A stretch of DNA of 64,000 nt. It comes from Haloarchaeobius litoreus (GTDB lineage Archaea; Halobacteriota; Halobacteria; Halobacteriales; Natrialbaceae). Where the stretch lies: contig NZ_JANHJR010000001.1 of NCBI RefSeq assembly GCF_024495425.1, positions 992,001 through 1,056,000 on the forward strand, in the 5' to 3' direction. The position numbers and the translations under genes are program-made. The notes under the pieces are model-generated. The model did no database searches. It saw only the letters and a program-made list of their open reading frames with translations, and had not been told where the DNA came from. Within the stretch, counting starts at the first letter, position 1, and each line of letters starts with the position of its first letter. Positions 1 to 9,024 of the stretch are shown here, in pieces.

Positions 1-1607
1 GAGACGCTGATCTCGTAGACGGAGAGGTGCAGATACGTGATCGGCGGCGGGTAGAGCCCGTGTTCGAGCTGGAGCGACGGTTGGATGTCCACCAGGTCCT
101 GGTCGTAGACGACCTCAGTGCTCTGGCCGACGATGGTCGGCCCGGCGATGATGGCACCCGATACCTCGCTGCTCCCAGCGACGATGCAGGTGTCCCACCC
201 GTCGCATTTGCTCCCGGTCCCGAAGGGTTCCGCCGCGGCGTTCGATTCGTTGTCCCCGAGCACGGGCTCCTCGCGGGGTGCGAAGATGGTCCCGTACAGC
301 TCCGCCTGGCTCCCGCCGGTGATGGCGACCTGCATCTCCGACGTGCCGTACAGCTGGAAGTACTGGGACTCGTCGACGACGCCGACCTGGCTGTTGCCCA
401 TCCCGAAGTTACCGGTCGAGTAGATGCGGAAGGCGCGGTTGTCGCCGCCGTTCTCGATTTCGATGTTCCCACCTTCGAGGGAGATGTTCCCGTCCACGAT
501 CATCGTGACGTTCCCGGCGCTCAGGTCCACCGTGAGGTCGTCGCCGTTCTCGAGGACGAACCCGTCGTCGTCGTAATATGTTTCACCCCCACTGAGGCTC
601 GCTCCGTAGACTTCGGGGTGCATCACCGGCATCGTCGTGTCGTTCTCCGCGTCACGGACCTTCTTCTCGATGACGTCGTCGAGGATGCGGAGGTCGTTCG
701 TCGCACCCTCGGTGACGTTGCCGGTGACCCGGCTGTGGTCGGAGACGTTACCGCCAGCGGAGACGTCGCCGTCGATCACGGCGGAGCCGCCGTCGAACTG
801 GACGTCGCCGCCGGTCGCGTAGACGCCCTCCGAGAAGGTGCTGTCGATGGCGGGCTCTCCGAGGCGCATGACGACCGTCTCGTTCTCGTGGTCGACGGTG
901 ATGCTGACGTCGTTCGTCTGCTGACGGAGGTAGTCCGCCCAGCCGCCGTAGTACTTGCTCTGTATCTCGACGGTGACGAGCTGGCCCTGGACGACGGACT
1001 GCCGGTCCAGCGCCTGGCCCGTGCCGTTCCGCCGGAGGTCGATGCCGCTGGCGGTGAGCGTCCGTTCACCGGTCACCAGCGGTATCCAGGCGTTCAGCGA
1101 CCCGTCGGCGTATTCGAACGGGGGCGGTGAGACCATGGTGGCGTCCTGGCCGGTCCCGCGCCACACGCCGCCCGCCTGGTACGCGACCGTGCTGCCCTCG
1201 CGGGTGTACTCGACGGACCCGAAGGTGCGGTTGGCAATCAGCGTGTCGTCCGTGTAGACGCGGATGCGCCCCGTCTCGTCGTGCCGCACCGCCGCGTCGT
1301 TCGCGCGGATGTCGAAGTCGACCCGTTCGGTCGTTCCCTGCCCGAAGGCGACGGACGTCACCGACTGACTGAACTCGACGAACACCATCTCGATGCGCTG
1401 GTTCTGGGCGTTGTCCTGCGCCCGGTCGAGCGTGACGCTCCCCACGAGTGCGACCGACAGCATGCCCAGGACCACGAACCCGATGAGCAATGCCACTGCC
1501 AGCACCGACGACTGTCCACGGTCGTCCGCACCGCTCGTTCGGCCGCCCGATTCGCCCGTTACTTCCCTGTGTTTCGACGCTCCCCCTTCCCAAGGGGCTC
1601 GTCTCAT
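1..1607 (-). CDS. DUF7289-type pilin-like surface protein (C-terminus cut by window edge)
   Basis: Reading frame starts at ATG 1607 and stays open to base 1, so the stop lies just outside the window. After a hydrophilic leader of about 31 residues comes a type IV pilin-like signature, DRGQSS, followed by a single hydrophobic helix of about 20 residues and then a long polar domain rich in beta-prone, Thr/Val/Asp stretches. The last visible residues (PPPITYLHLSVYEIS) resemble the usual end of the haloarchaeal DUF7289 proteins, so little is probably missing. A prepilin peptidase would be expected to cut before the helix, leaving an exported protein anchored in or assembled at the membrane. Function beyond that is unknown. 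A long antisense frame covers the same bases but lacks any recognisable domain. Confidence 0.75.
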   Translation of the reverse strand, partial: MRRAPWEGGASKHREVTGESGGRTSGADDRGQSSVLAVALLIGFVVLGMLSVALVGSVTLDRAQDNAQNQRIEMVFVEFSQSVTSVAFGQGTTERVDFDIRANDAAVRHDETGRIRVYTDDTLIANRTFGSVEYTREGSTVAYQAGGVWRGTGQDATMVSPPPFEYADGSLNAWIPLVTGERTLTASGIDLRRNGTGQALDRQSVVQGQLVTVEIQSKYYGGWADYLRQQTNDVSITVDHENETVVMRLGEPAIDSTFSEGVYATGGDVQFDGGSAVIDGDVSAGGNVSDHSRVTGNVTEGATNDLRILDDVIEKKVRDAENDTTMPVMHPEVYGASLSGGETYYDDDGFVLENGDDLTVDLSAGNVTMIVDGNISLEGGNIEIENGGDNRAFRIYSTGNFGMGNSQVGVVDESQYFQLYGTSEMQVAITGGSQAELYGTIFAPREEPVLGDNESNAAAEPFGTGSKCDGWDTCIVAGSSEVSGAIIAGPTIVGQSTEVVYDQDLVDIQPSLQLEHGLYPPPITYLHLSVYEISV

Positions 1608-1644
1608 CGGTAACTGAAACGCAGGGCACACGTAAATAAAGAAT

Positions 1645-1657
1645 GTAATATAAACAT
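1645..1657 (-). promoter_or_regulatory. TATA-like box for the pilin-like gene
   Basis: An AT-rich island (about 1631-1680) in otherwise GC-rich DNA contains TGTTTATATTAC on the minus strand, about 40 bases before the ATG at 1607. The spacing allows a start of transcription around 1622 and a short leader. The rest of the 1608-1846 gap holds no convincing gene. Confidence 0.5.
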
Positions 1658-1846
1658 CAATAATGTAGATGGTAACAAAACGGTCTGGGAAGAAATAACG
1701 GGCGAACTCAGTAAAGAAACAACGGGAACGTTCGAGAGTAGATATCGGCCACTCTCAATCGGTACCGCCTCCAACGACAACAGCGGCCACAACCCTATTG
1801 TGTCGGTATTCGTCAAACCGTTGAATGGAAAACCGCTGGACGGCGG

Positions 1847-2700
<854 letters not shown>

Positions 2701-2704
<4 letters not shown>

Positions 2705-3588
2705 TCGTCGTCACCCCAGTCGCCCGACGTGCCGACGATCTCGCCGTCCTCCCACACGTAGAACCCCTCGCCGGTCTTCCTGCCGAGCTTGCCCGCGCGG
2801 ACCTTCTGCTTGAGCAGCTGGGGCGGCCTGAACCGCTCGCCGAGCTCCTCGCGCAGGTACTCCAGGATGTCGAGGCGCACGTCGAGCCCGACCACGTCGC
2901 CGAGCTCGATCGGACCCATCGGGTGGTTGTAGCCGAGCTCCATCGCGGCGTCGATGTCCCGCGGCGAGGCGACGCCCTCCTCCAGCATCCGGATGGCCTC
3001 GACGCCGAGCGTGACCCCGAGCCGGGAGGACGCAAAGCCCGCAGAGTCCCGGACCGTCACGGGCGTCCGGTCGATACCCTCTACGAATTCCTCGGCGAAC
3101 TCGACGGTCGTCTCGCTCGACTGCTCGGGGACGACCACCTCGACCAGCTGCATCAGGTGGACCGGGTTGAAGAAGTGCAGGCCGACGGCGCGCCCGTCGT
3201 GCTCCAGCGCGCTCGCGATCTCCGTGATGGAGAGCGATGATGTGTTCGTTGCGATGACGGTGTCGTCGTCGACGACGGCCTCCACGTCGGCGAACGTGTC
3301 CCTCTTCAGCTCCATCTGCTCGGGCACGGCCTCGACGACGAGGTCGGCACCTTCGAGCGCCGGTTCGAGCTCGACCGCGGTGTCGATGTGTTCCAGCGTG
3401 GCGTCCATCTCGGCCTGCGTGACCTTGTCGCGGTCGACGCCGCCCTGGAGGTTCGACTCGATGGTCGCGAGGCCGTCGTCGACGAACTCCTGTTCGATGT
3501 CGCGCATCGTCACGTCGTGGCCTGCCATCGCCGTGACCTGTGCGATTCCGTTACCCATGGTCCCCGCACCGAGTACAGTGACCTTCAT
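2701..3588 (-). CDS. 3-hydroxyacyl-CoA dehydrogenase
   Basis: NAD-dependent oxidation of 3-hydroxyacyl-CoA to 3-ketoacyl-CoA. The 295-residue protein starts at MKVTVLGAG (ATG 3588); the frame stays open further upstream, but the Rossmann fold begins immediately at this Met. GAGTMG (7-12) is the dinucleotide loop, with an acidic residue at D30 suited to NAD. The catalytic His lies in HFFNP (H138), and NTSS (115-118) matches the conserved serine/asparagine region. The length fits single-domain bacterial Hbd enzymes, not the FadB fusions. It is the first gene of a two-gene operon with the enoyl-CoA hydratase. Confidence 0.9.
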
Positions 3589-3682
3589 ACCTGAGACCGT
3601 GATTGCCCGGCAAGTAAGCGTTGTCCGTTCCGGCGGCCTCTGCGGTCCTAGCTTGAAGTTCACCCCTGCCGTCGACACGGGT

Positions 3683-4105
3683 ATGAGTCAACGCACGACG
3701 ACCATCGAGCGACTCCGGGAGCCGGTCGCGAGCTACGGGCTCCCAGCCCGGACCGCGGTCGCCCTCGTCGCCGCACTCCTCGGCAACCTCGCCATCCTGA
3801 ACCTGGCTATCTCGGCCGCCCTCGCGCCGGATCTGATGGCACTCGACTACCCGCCGGTCGCCATCCTCACGACCGTCGGCGTCCTCGGGGCAGCCGTCGT
3901 CTACTGGCTGCTGTCGACGCGGGTCGAGTCGCCGACGCAGACGTTCACCGGACTGGCGTGGGGCGTGCTCGTCCTCTCGTTCGTCCCCGACATCGGCATC
4001 CTGCTGGTCGACGAGACGGCGACGGCGGCGGGCGTCGGTGCGCTCGCGTTCATGCACCTCACGGCCGCGGTCGCCTGCATCGCGTTCATCCCGTCCGGGG
4101 ACTGA
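3683..4105 (+). CDS. Four-helix membrane protein, DUF6069-like
   Basis: A 140-residue integral membrane protein with an N-terminal polar segment of about 20 residues followed by four predicted helices (about 23-48, 55-75, 88-108, 115-136). It starts at ATG 3683, diverging from the beta-oxidation pair; the next gene on its right is convergent. The pattern resembles the small DUF6069 family, for which no function is established. No catalytic motif is visible. Confidence 0.65.
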   Translation: MSQRTTTIERLREPVASYGLPARTAVALVAALLGNLAILNLAISAALAPDLMALDYPPVAILTTVGVLGAAVVYWLLSTRVESPTQTFTGLAWGVLVLSFVPDIGILLVDETATAAGVGALAFMHLTAAVACIAFIPSGD

Positions 4106-4123
4106 GAAACCGGGTCGCGGCGG

Positions 4124-5575
4124 TCACTCCGCCGGTTTGACCTTCGAGCCGTAGCGCGTGACGCCCTCCTGCGTGTAGATGCGGCGGAACTCGGCTGCGA
4201 CGGCGTCGCCGACACCCACCGACGCGGGCTCCGCGTCGGTCACCTGCACCGGGACGCTGACGCTCCCACCGTCGGGGCCCTCGAAGGCGACCACCGCGAC
4301 GGCGAAGTCGCCGGACTTGGACTGCTGCTCGGCGAACTCCGGCGGTGCGCCACCCTGCGAGATTGTCGTGACCGCCTCGACGGAGCCGGTGCCCGGGAGC
4401 TCGACCGGCTCCACGCCGGCCCGCTCGTTGCAGGACTCGCAGGCACCCTCCGGCGGGAAGTTCAGCGCGCCGCAGGCCTCGCATCGGCCGGCTTCGAGCC
4501 GGTAGCGCTGCGGGATGGAGCGCTTCCACGACGGGACCGAGACGTACGCACCGCCGCCGTCCGGCGGTCCGGAGGTGACCTCGCCGCGCTGGCGCAGGTA
4601 CTCGGCGTAGGAGAGCGTCGCACCGCCGTCGAGTGCGAGGTCGGCCGCGACGTCGTCGCCGCCGTCACCATCGCTCCCGGTCTCGACCACGAGCGCATCC
4701 GCCCCCGCGCCGGAGCCGACGCCGACGACCAGCGTGGTCTCGACACCGTCCGCGAGCGCCCGGGCGAGCGAGAGCGGCGCGCTGGCGGCGGCGGTGTCGC
4801 CGAGCTCCTGCACGGTCGCGACGTCGTAGATGGCCGAGTTGTCGACGCCGAGCGCACCCGCGACGCGGTACGGGCGCTTCCCGTCGGGGGCCTGGATGGC
4901 GACCGCGTCCGGCTCGGGGTCGGTATCGAGCGCATCGACCGCGCCCGTGACGACCTCGCTGAACGCCGTGCGCTCGTAGGTCGTCACGTCGAGCCCCTCG
5001 GTACGCTCGCTGCCGGCCTCCCGGAACCGGGTTCCGGGGTACGGCGTCGCGTACTCGGCATGGTCCGTGACCGTCGCACCGCCGTCGTCACTGCCGTCGC
5101 CGAGCACGAACGCGGCCGCACCCGCGCCGGCGGCGTGGTCCACGGAGTCGTCGAGGTGTCCCTTCGGACAGTCCGCGGCGACGACCAGCGCGCGACCTCC
5201 GTCGAGGTCGGCTGCGACGGCGTCGACGAGTGCCGAGGTGCCGGCCCTGGTGCTCCCACTCTGGAGGCGGCGGGTCGCCGTCTCCGGCACGCCCAGCGCC
5301 GCGCCGAGTCTGCTCGTCAGGTCCCCCTCGGCGAGCGGCGGCGTCGTGGAGGCGAACGCGAGGTAGTCGACCGCCGCACCGTCGCTCCCGTCGGCGGCGA
5401 GTGCGCGCTTCGCGGCCGCGACGGCCATGGTGAGCGCGTCCTCGTCCGCCCCGGGGACCGCCTTCTCCTCGATGCCCGACGCCTGGAACTGGCCCCAGGC
5501 CTCCTCGAACGCCTCGGCGGTGATGCGGAACCGCGGCGCGTACGCCCCGACGGCGCGGATGCGGTTCCCGGTCAT
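4124..5575 (-). CDS. HMG-CoA-synthase-like domain fused to a DUF35 Zn-ribbon/OB domain; catalytic residues substituted
   Basis: 483 residues. Residues 1-335 align by eye with archaeal-type HMG-CoA synthase (GAYAPRFRI near the start, EEKAVPG at 36-42, SGAGADAL near 290). Residues 349-483 are a DUF35 unit: a four-Cys zinc ribbon (C365, C368, C379, C382) and an OB fold. The active-site triad of HMG-CoA synthase (Glu, Cys, His) appears replaced by T77, T109 (the Cys before AGT) and Q228 (the His of HQPNGK). So this is probably a scaffold or acyl-carrier-like partner, not a synthase. Its ATG overlaps the thiolase stop (ATGA). In methanogens, thiolase, HMG-CoA synthase and DUF35 form one complex; here two of those partners are fused and the synthase seems silent. 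Confidence 0.8.
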   Translation of the reverse strand: MTGNRIRAVGAYAPRFRITAEAFEEAWGQFQASGIEEKAVPGADEDALTMAVAAAKRALAADGSDGAAVDYLAFASTTPPLAEGDLTSRLGAALGVPETATRRLQSGSTRAGTSALVDAVAADLDGGRALVVAADCPKGHLDDSVDHAAGAGAAAFVLGDGSDDGGATVTDHAEYATPYPGTRFREAGSERTEGLDVTTYERTAFSEVVTGAVDALDTDPEPDAVAIQAPDGKRPYRVAGALGVDNSAIYDVATVQELGDTAAASAPLSLARALADGVETTLVVGVGSGAGADALVVETGSDGDGGDDVAADLALDGGATLSYAEYLRQRGEVTSGPPDGGGAYVSVPSWKRSIPQRYRLEAGRCEACGALNFPPEGACESCNERAGVEPVELPGTGSVEAVTTISQGGAPPEFAEQQSKSGDFAVAVVAFEGPDGGSVSVPVQVTDAEPASVGVGDAVAAEFRRIYTQEGVTRYGSKVKPAE

Positions 5576-6747
5576 GCTCCGACCTCATCACGTTCGAAGG
5601 CGTGGACGACGGCCGCGCCGCCGCTCCCACCGACGTTGTGGGTCAGCCCGCGCGTCGCGCCCTCGACCTGTCGCTCGCCGGCCTGTCCGGTGAGCTGCTT
5701 GAACGCCTCGACGACCTGGCCCGCGCCGGTCGCGCCGATGGGGTGGCCCTTCGACTTGAGGCCGCCGGAGGTGTTGACGACGACCTCGCCGCCGAAGTCG
5801 CTCCGGCCGTCGGCGACGAACGCCCCGGACTCGCCCGGTTCGCAGAGGCCGAGGTCCTCGTAGGCCATCAGCTCCGCGATGGCGAAGCAGTCGTGGACCT
5901 CCGCGAAGTCCAGGTCCTCGGGGCCGAAGCCGGCCATCTCGTAGGCCGTCGCGGCGGCCTCAGCGGAGGCGGGCACGTTCACGTAGGAGTCGCGCTGGAA
6001 CAGCCCGACGCGGTCCGAGGCCGCGCCGACGCCCGCAACGCGCAGGGCCTCGTCGGCGTACTGGTCGACCACGTCCTCGCTGACGACGATGGCCGCCGCC
6101 GCGCCGTCGGTGGTCGGACAGCAGTGGTAGAGGTTCAGCGGGTCGGCGACGACCGGCGCGTTCATCGCGTCCTCCAGCGAGCAGGTGAACCCGAGGTGGG
6201 CGTGCGGGTTGTTCGCGCCGTGGGCGTGGTTCTTCACGGCGACGTGGGACAGTTGCTCGCGCGTGGTGCCGTGCGCTGCCATGTGCGCGCTGGCCATCTG
6301 GGCGTAGACCCCGGCGAACGTCGTGCCGGAGAGACGCTCCCACTCCGTCTCGCCGCTGACGCCGAGCCAGTACTTCGTCGCGTCGCCGGAGGCGTCGGTC
6401 ATCACCTCGACGCCGCCCGCGAGGACCACGTCGGCCATTCCCGACTTGACCGCCTGCACGGCCTGCCGGACCGCGTAACCGGAGGCGGCACAGGCGTTCT
6501 CGACGCGGGTCGTCGGCACGCCGTGGAGTCCGACGTGCTCGGTGACCGCCGGGCCGGAGAGCCCGAGCTGGCGGCCCCCGACGCCGAGTGTGCCGACGAC
6601 GGCCTCGTCGAAGTCATCCGGGTCGATGCCTCCCGCGACACTGTCGACGGCCGCGTCGTAGGCCGTCCCGAACAGCGACCGGTAGCTCTCGTCGGGGAAG
6701 GAGCCGAAGTCTGACTGTCCCGCCCCGACGACGTACGCATCTCGCAT
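5572..6747 (-). CDS. Thiolase (acetyl-CoA acetyltransferase / SCP2-thiolase type)
   Basis: 391 residues from ATG 6747. Nucleophilic cysteine C86 lies in ENACAASG; H335 lies in SKGHPIGATG; the third motif is HNVGGSGG (from 370), as in archaeal thiolases that pair with a separate DUF35 protein. It should condense or cleave beta-ketoacyl-CoA. It is the first gene of a two-gene operon with the HMGCS-like/DUF35 fusion. By analogy with the methanogen complex, the DUF35 domain should dock on this enzyme and help hold the pantetheine arm. The frame is open upstream of 6747, but MRDAYVVGAG is the normal family start. Confidence 0.88.
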   Translation of the reverse strand: MRDAYVVGAGQSDFGSFPDESYRSLFGTAYDAAVDSVAGGIDPDDFDEAVVGTLGVGGRQLGLSGPAVTEHVGLHGVPTTRVENACAASGYAVRQAVQAVKSGMADVVLAGGVEVMTDASGDATKYWLGVSGETEWERLSGTTFAGVYAQMASAHMAAHGTTREQLSHVAVKNHAHGANNPHAHLGFTCSLEDAMNAPVVADPLNLYHCCPTTDGAAAAIVVSEDVVDQYADEALRVAGVGAASDRVGLFQRDSYVNVPASAEAAATAYEMAGFGPEDLDFAEVHDCFAIAELMAYEDLGLCEPGESGAFVADGRSDFGGEVVVNTSGGLKSKGHPIGATGAGQVVEAFKQLTGQAGERQVEGATRGLTHNVGGSGGAAVVHAFERDEVGA

Positions 6748-6873
6748 ACTGGACCGTCGAACGCCACGCGCCAAGTAGCTTCGCGCTTCGGCAGCAACGG
6801 CGAGGCGGCGACGCGACCGGTATCCCCCCAGAATCGCCGTGAGATACAAGCCAATCCCCCGTCTCTACCGACC

Positions 6874-7431
6874 ATGAGCAACTCGCGGATCACCGTCTCG
6901 CTCGACGAGGATGCCCAGGAGGCGCTCGAAGACGTCACCAAGCGCACCGGGCAGGGCCAGAGCGAGCTCGTCCGACGGGCGCTGACGTTCTACGCGGCGA
7001 ACTTCCAGGCAGCGACGACGGACGCGAGCGAGAAGCTGGAGGACTACCACAAGATGCTCTCCGGTGGCGAGCACGTCCTCCTCGACGTCGACTTCCTGCA
7101 CTGCTTCCTCGACTTCGTCTCCGACGAGGAGGGGAACCGGGCCGAGGAGTTCCTCGAGGCGGCCGACGAGGTGTCGGCGTACCACGCTCGGGAGTACGAG
7201 GACGAGTTCGAGAGCCTCGACGAGATGCTGGAGTGGCTCTCGCTCTGTGGCTTCCTCTCGGTCCGCCGGAGCGACGAGAGTCGCTACCACGTCGTCTTCC
7301 CGTCCGAGGAGATCCGCTGGTTCATGACCCGGTTCATCGAGCGCAGTGCGGTGCGGCTCCCGTTCGACATCGAGATCGAGGAGGGGTACACGAAGGTCAT
7401 GATGACCGAACATCCCGCCGAGGAGTCCTGA
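6874..7431 (+). CDS. Ribbon-helix-helix (CopG-like) DNA-binding protein
   Basis: 185 residues. The first 45 residues read as a ribbon-helix-helix domain: RITVSLDED strand, then two helices ending in SELVRRAL. The remaining 140 acidic residues are a haloarchaeal C-terminal domain of unknown role, probably for dimer contact or ligand sensing. It diverges from the thiolase operon and lies 147 bases before the importer binding protein. A perfect palindrome and a direct repeat sit in that gap, the kind of site such a protein binds, so it is a candidate regulator of the importer or of itself. That link is inference. Confidence 0.7.
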   Translation: MSNSRITVSLDEDAQEALEDVTKRTGQGQSELVRRALTFYAANFQAATTDASEKLEDYHKMLSGGEHVLLDVDFLHCFLDFVSDEEGNRAEEFLEAADEVSAYHAREYEDEFESLDEMLEWLSLCGFLSVRRSDESRYHVVFPSEEIRWFMTRFIERSAVRLPFDIEIEEGYTKVMMTEHPAEES

Positions 7432-7472
7432 GCCCCCTGGACTGCTGGCCATCAGTTCCTGTCGTTCGGCGA

Positions 7473-7500
7473 GTATGAAGTCTTCATACGTCTTCATACG
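7473..7500. promoter_or_regulatory. Palindrome plus direct repeat, candidate operator
   Basis: 7473-7489 is a perfect 8+1+8 palindrome (GTATGAAG-T-CTTCATAC). Its right half, TCTTCATACG, is repeated directly at 7481-7490 and 7491-7500. The site lies between the ribbon-helix-helix gene and the importer operon, 44 bases upstream of the importer TATA box. Confidence 0.55.
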
Positions 7501-7525
7501 AACGCGTAAGCGCCGACAGAGGTGT

Positions 7526-7551
7526 GTTACTCGGTAACAACAGACTATAAG
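7526..7551 (+). promoter_or_regulatory. Promoter of the importer-hydantoinase operon with a second palindrome
   Basis: GTTAC-TCG-GTAAC (7526-7538) is a short perfect palindrome directly upstream of the TATA-like ACTATAAG (7544-7551). The ATG at 7579 is 28 bases past the box, so the transcript would be nearly leaderless. Confidence 0.5.
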
Positions 7552-7578
7552 CCGGTTCACCGACTGGTACCTTTCGTC

Positions 7579-8934
7579 ATGGCACAGGATGACACGTTCG
7601 CGGACAGGCTGCGGCGGCGGCGGTTCCTGCGCCTCGGTGGGGCGGTCGGTGCGGCGGGCCTCGCCGGGTGTCTGAACCAGGGTGAACTGCAAGGTGAGAC
7701 CGACGACGGTGACGGTGAGACCGACGGTGGTGGCGGTGGCGGCGGCGACGACACGGACGATGACGACGGCGGCGGCGGTGGTGGTGGCTCGTCCGAACCG
7801 ATACAGGTCGGGACCGCCATCCCGTTCTCGGGCGACCTCAGCGACTTCGGTGAGCCGATGCTCAACGCCATGCAGATGGCGGTCGAGGACATCAACGCGG
7901 CCGGTGGCCCGCTCGGACGGGAGGTGGAGATACTCGACGAGGACACCGGGACGGACTCCACACAGGGCGTCAACGCGGCGAACAAGCTCGTCGAGACCGA
8001 CGGCGTCTCCGGGCTCATCGGAGCGGTCTCCTCGGGGGTCACCATCAGCATCGCGCAGTCGGTGACCATCCCGAACGAGGTGCTGCACATCACGTCGGCG
8101 TCGTCCTCGCCGAGCATCTCGACGCTGGACGACGACGACTACGTCTTCCGTACCCGGACGAACGACCGGTTCGTCGCGAAGGTGATGGCCCGCATCATCC
8201 AGAACCAGGGTGCCGACAGCGCGGCCGTCATCTACGTCAACAACGACTTCGGCCAGGCGCTCGCCGACACGTTCGAGTCCTCGTTCGAGGGCACGACGAC
8301 GGCGACGGTCGGCTACACGTCGGGGCAGACGAGCTACGAGCAGATCCTCTCGGAGGCGTTCAGCGATGACCCCGAGTTCATCGCGTTCGCGGGCTACCCC
8401 GAGTCCGGGACGACGATGCTCAGCCAGTGGAACGAGGGTGGCTACGGTGGCAACTGGGTGTTGCACACCAGCATGCTCTCCGAGGACGTCATCAGCAACG
8501 TCGGTGCCGACGTCATCGACGGGATGTACGGCGTCCGGACGCGCCCGCCGACGGGTGACGCCACGGAGTCGTTCGTCAGCGACTACGAGAGCGCCTACCC
8601 CGACGCCGACGTGTTCTCGCCGTACTCGTGGAACTCATACGACGCGCTCGTGTCGTACTGTCTCGCCGTCCACGCGGCCGGCACGACCGACTCCTCTGCC
8701 GTCAAGGAGGAGATGCGGACGGTGTCGAACCCGCCGGGCGACACGTACAGCTACACCGAGTTCGGCGACGCCGTCTCGGCGCTCGACGACGGCGGGCAGG
8801 TCGACTACAGCGGGCCGAGCGGCAACGTGAACTACGACGACAACGGCGACGTGGCCAGCGACATGGTCGTCGTCGAGGTCGTCGACGGTTCGTTCGAGGA
8901 CCAGGAGGTCATCCCGGCCGACGAGCTGGTCTGA
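7579..8934 (+). CDS. Tat-exported lipoprotein, branched-chain-type ABC substrate-binding protein
   Basis: 451 residues from ATG 7579, chosen because the Tat signal follows at once: RRRRFLRLGG (12-21) and lipobox LAGC with Cys31. A Gly/Asp-rich tether (about 35-75) is typical of haloarchaeal surface lipoproteins. The mature part is a periplasmic-binding fold of the LivK/Peripla_BP_6 class, with AIPFSGDLSDFG near its start and INAAGGPLGR after it. It should capture the substrate outside the membrane for the LivHMGF importer encoded downstream. HyuAB and an MFS protein sit between it and the permeases, so the ligand is more likely a cyclic amide or related compound than an ordinary amino acid. 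Confidence 0.85.
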   Translation: MAQDDTFADRLRRRRFLRLGGAVGAAGLAGCLNQGELQGETDDGDGETDGGGGGGGDDTDDDDGGGGGGGSSEPIQVGTAIPFSGDLSDFGEPMLNAMQMAVEDINAAGGPLGREVEILDEDTGTDSTQGVNAANKLVETDGVSGLIGAVSSGVTISIAQSVTIPNEVLHITSASSSPSISTLDDDDYVFRTRTNDRFVAKVMARIIQNQGADSAAVIYVNNDFGQALADTFESSFEGTTTATVGYTSGQTSYEQILSEAFSDDPEFIAFAGYPESGTTMLSQWNEGGYGGNWVLHTSMLSEDVISNVGADVIDGMYGVRTRPPTGDATESFVSDYESAYPDADVFSPYSWNSYDALVSYCLAVHAAGTTDSSAVKEEMRTVSNPPGDTYSYTEFGDAVSALDDGGQVDYSGPSGNVNYDDNGDVASDMVVVEVVDGSFEDQEVIPADELV

Positions 8935-9024
8935 GACGGCAGTCTGTCATCCCCCATTTTCGATACACATGCACGCTGCAACAGTACGACGAAACCGCCG
9001 GAGACGGAGAGAGGTGAGGCTCGC

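Noticed and set aside
27-1130. A 367-codon plus-strand open frame over the pilin-like gene
   Set aside because: It is antisense to a frame with a pilin-type signal and a good promoter; long antisense frames are expected in GC-rich codon-biased DNA, and the translation is a His/Val/Asp-rich mirror with no domain.
1604-1816. 70-codon minus-strand frame in the AT-rich gap before the enoyl-CoA hydratase
   Set aside because: Lacks acidic bias and the usual codon pattern; it overlaps the promoter of the pilin-like gene.
7680-7800. Gly/Asp-rich repetitive stretch in the binding protein gene
   Set aside because: A codon-level low-complexity tether typical of haloarchaeal lipoproteins; not a tandem repeat element or CRISPR.
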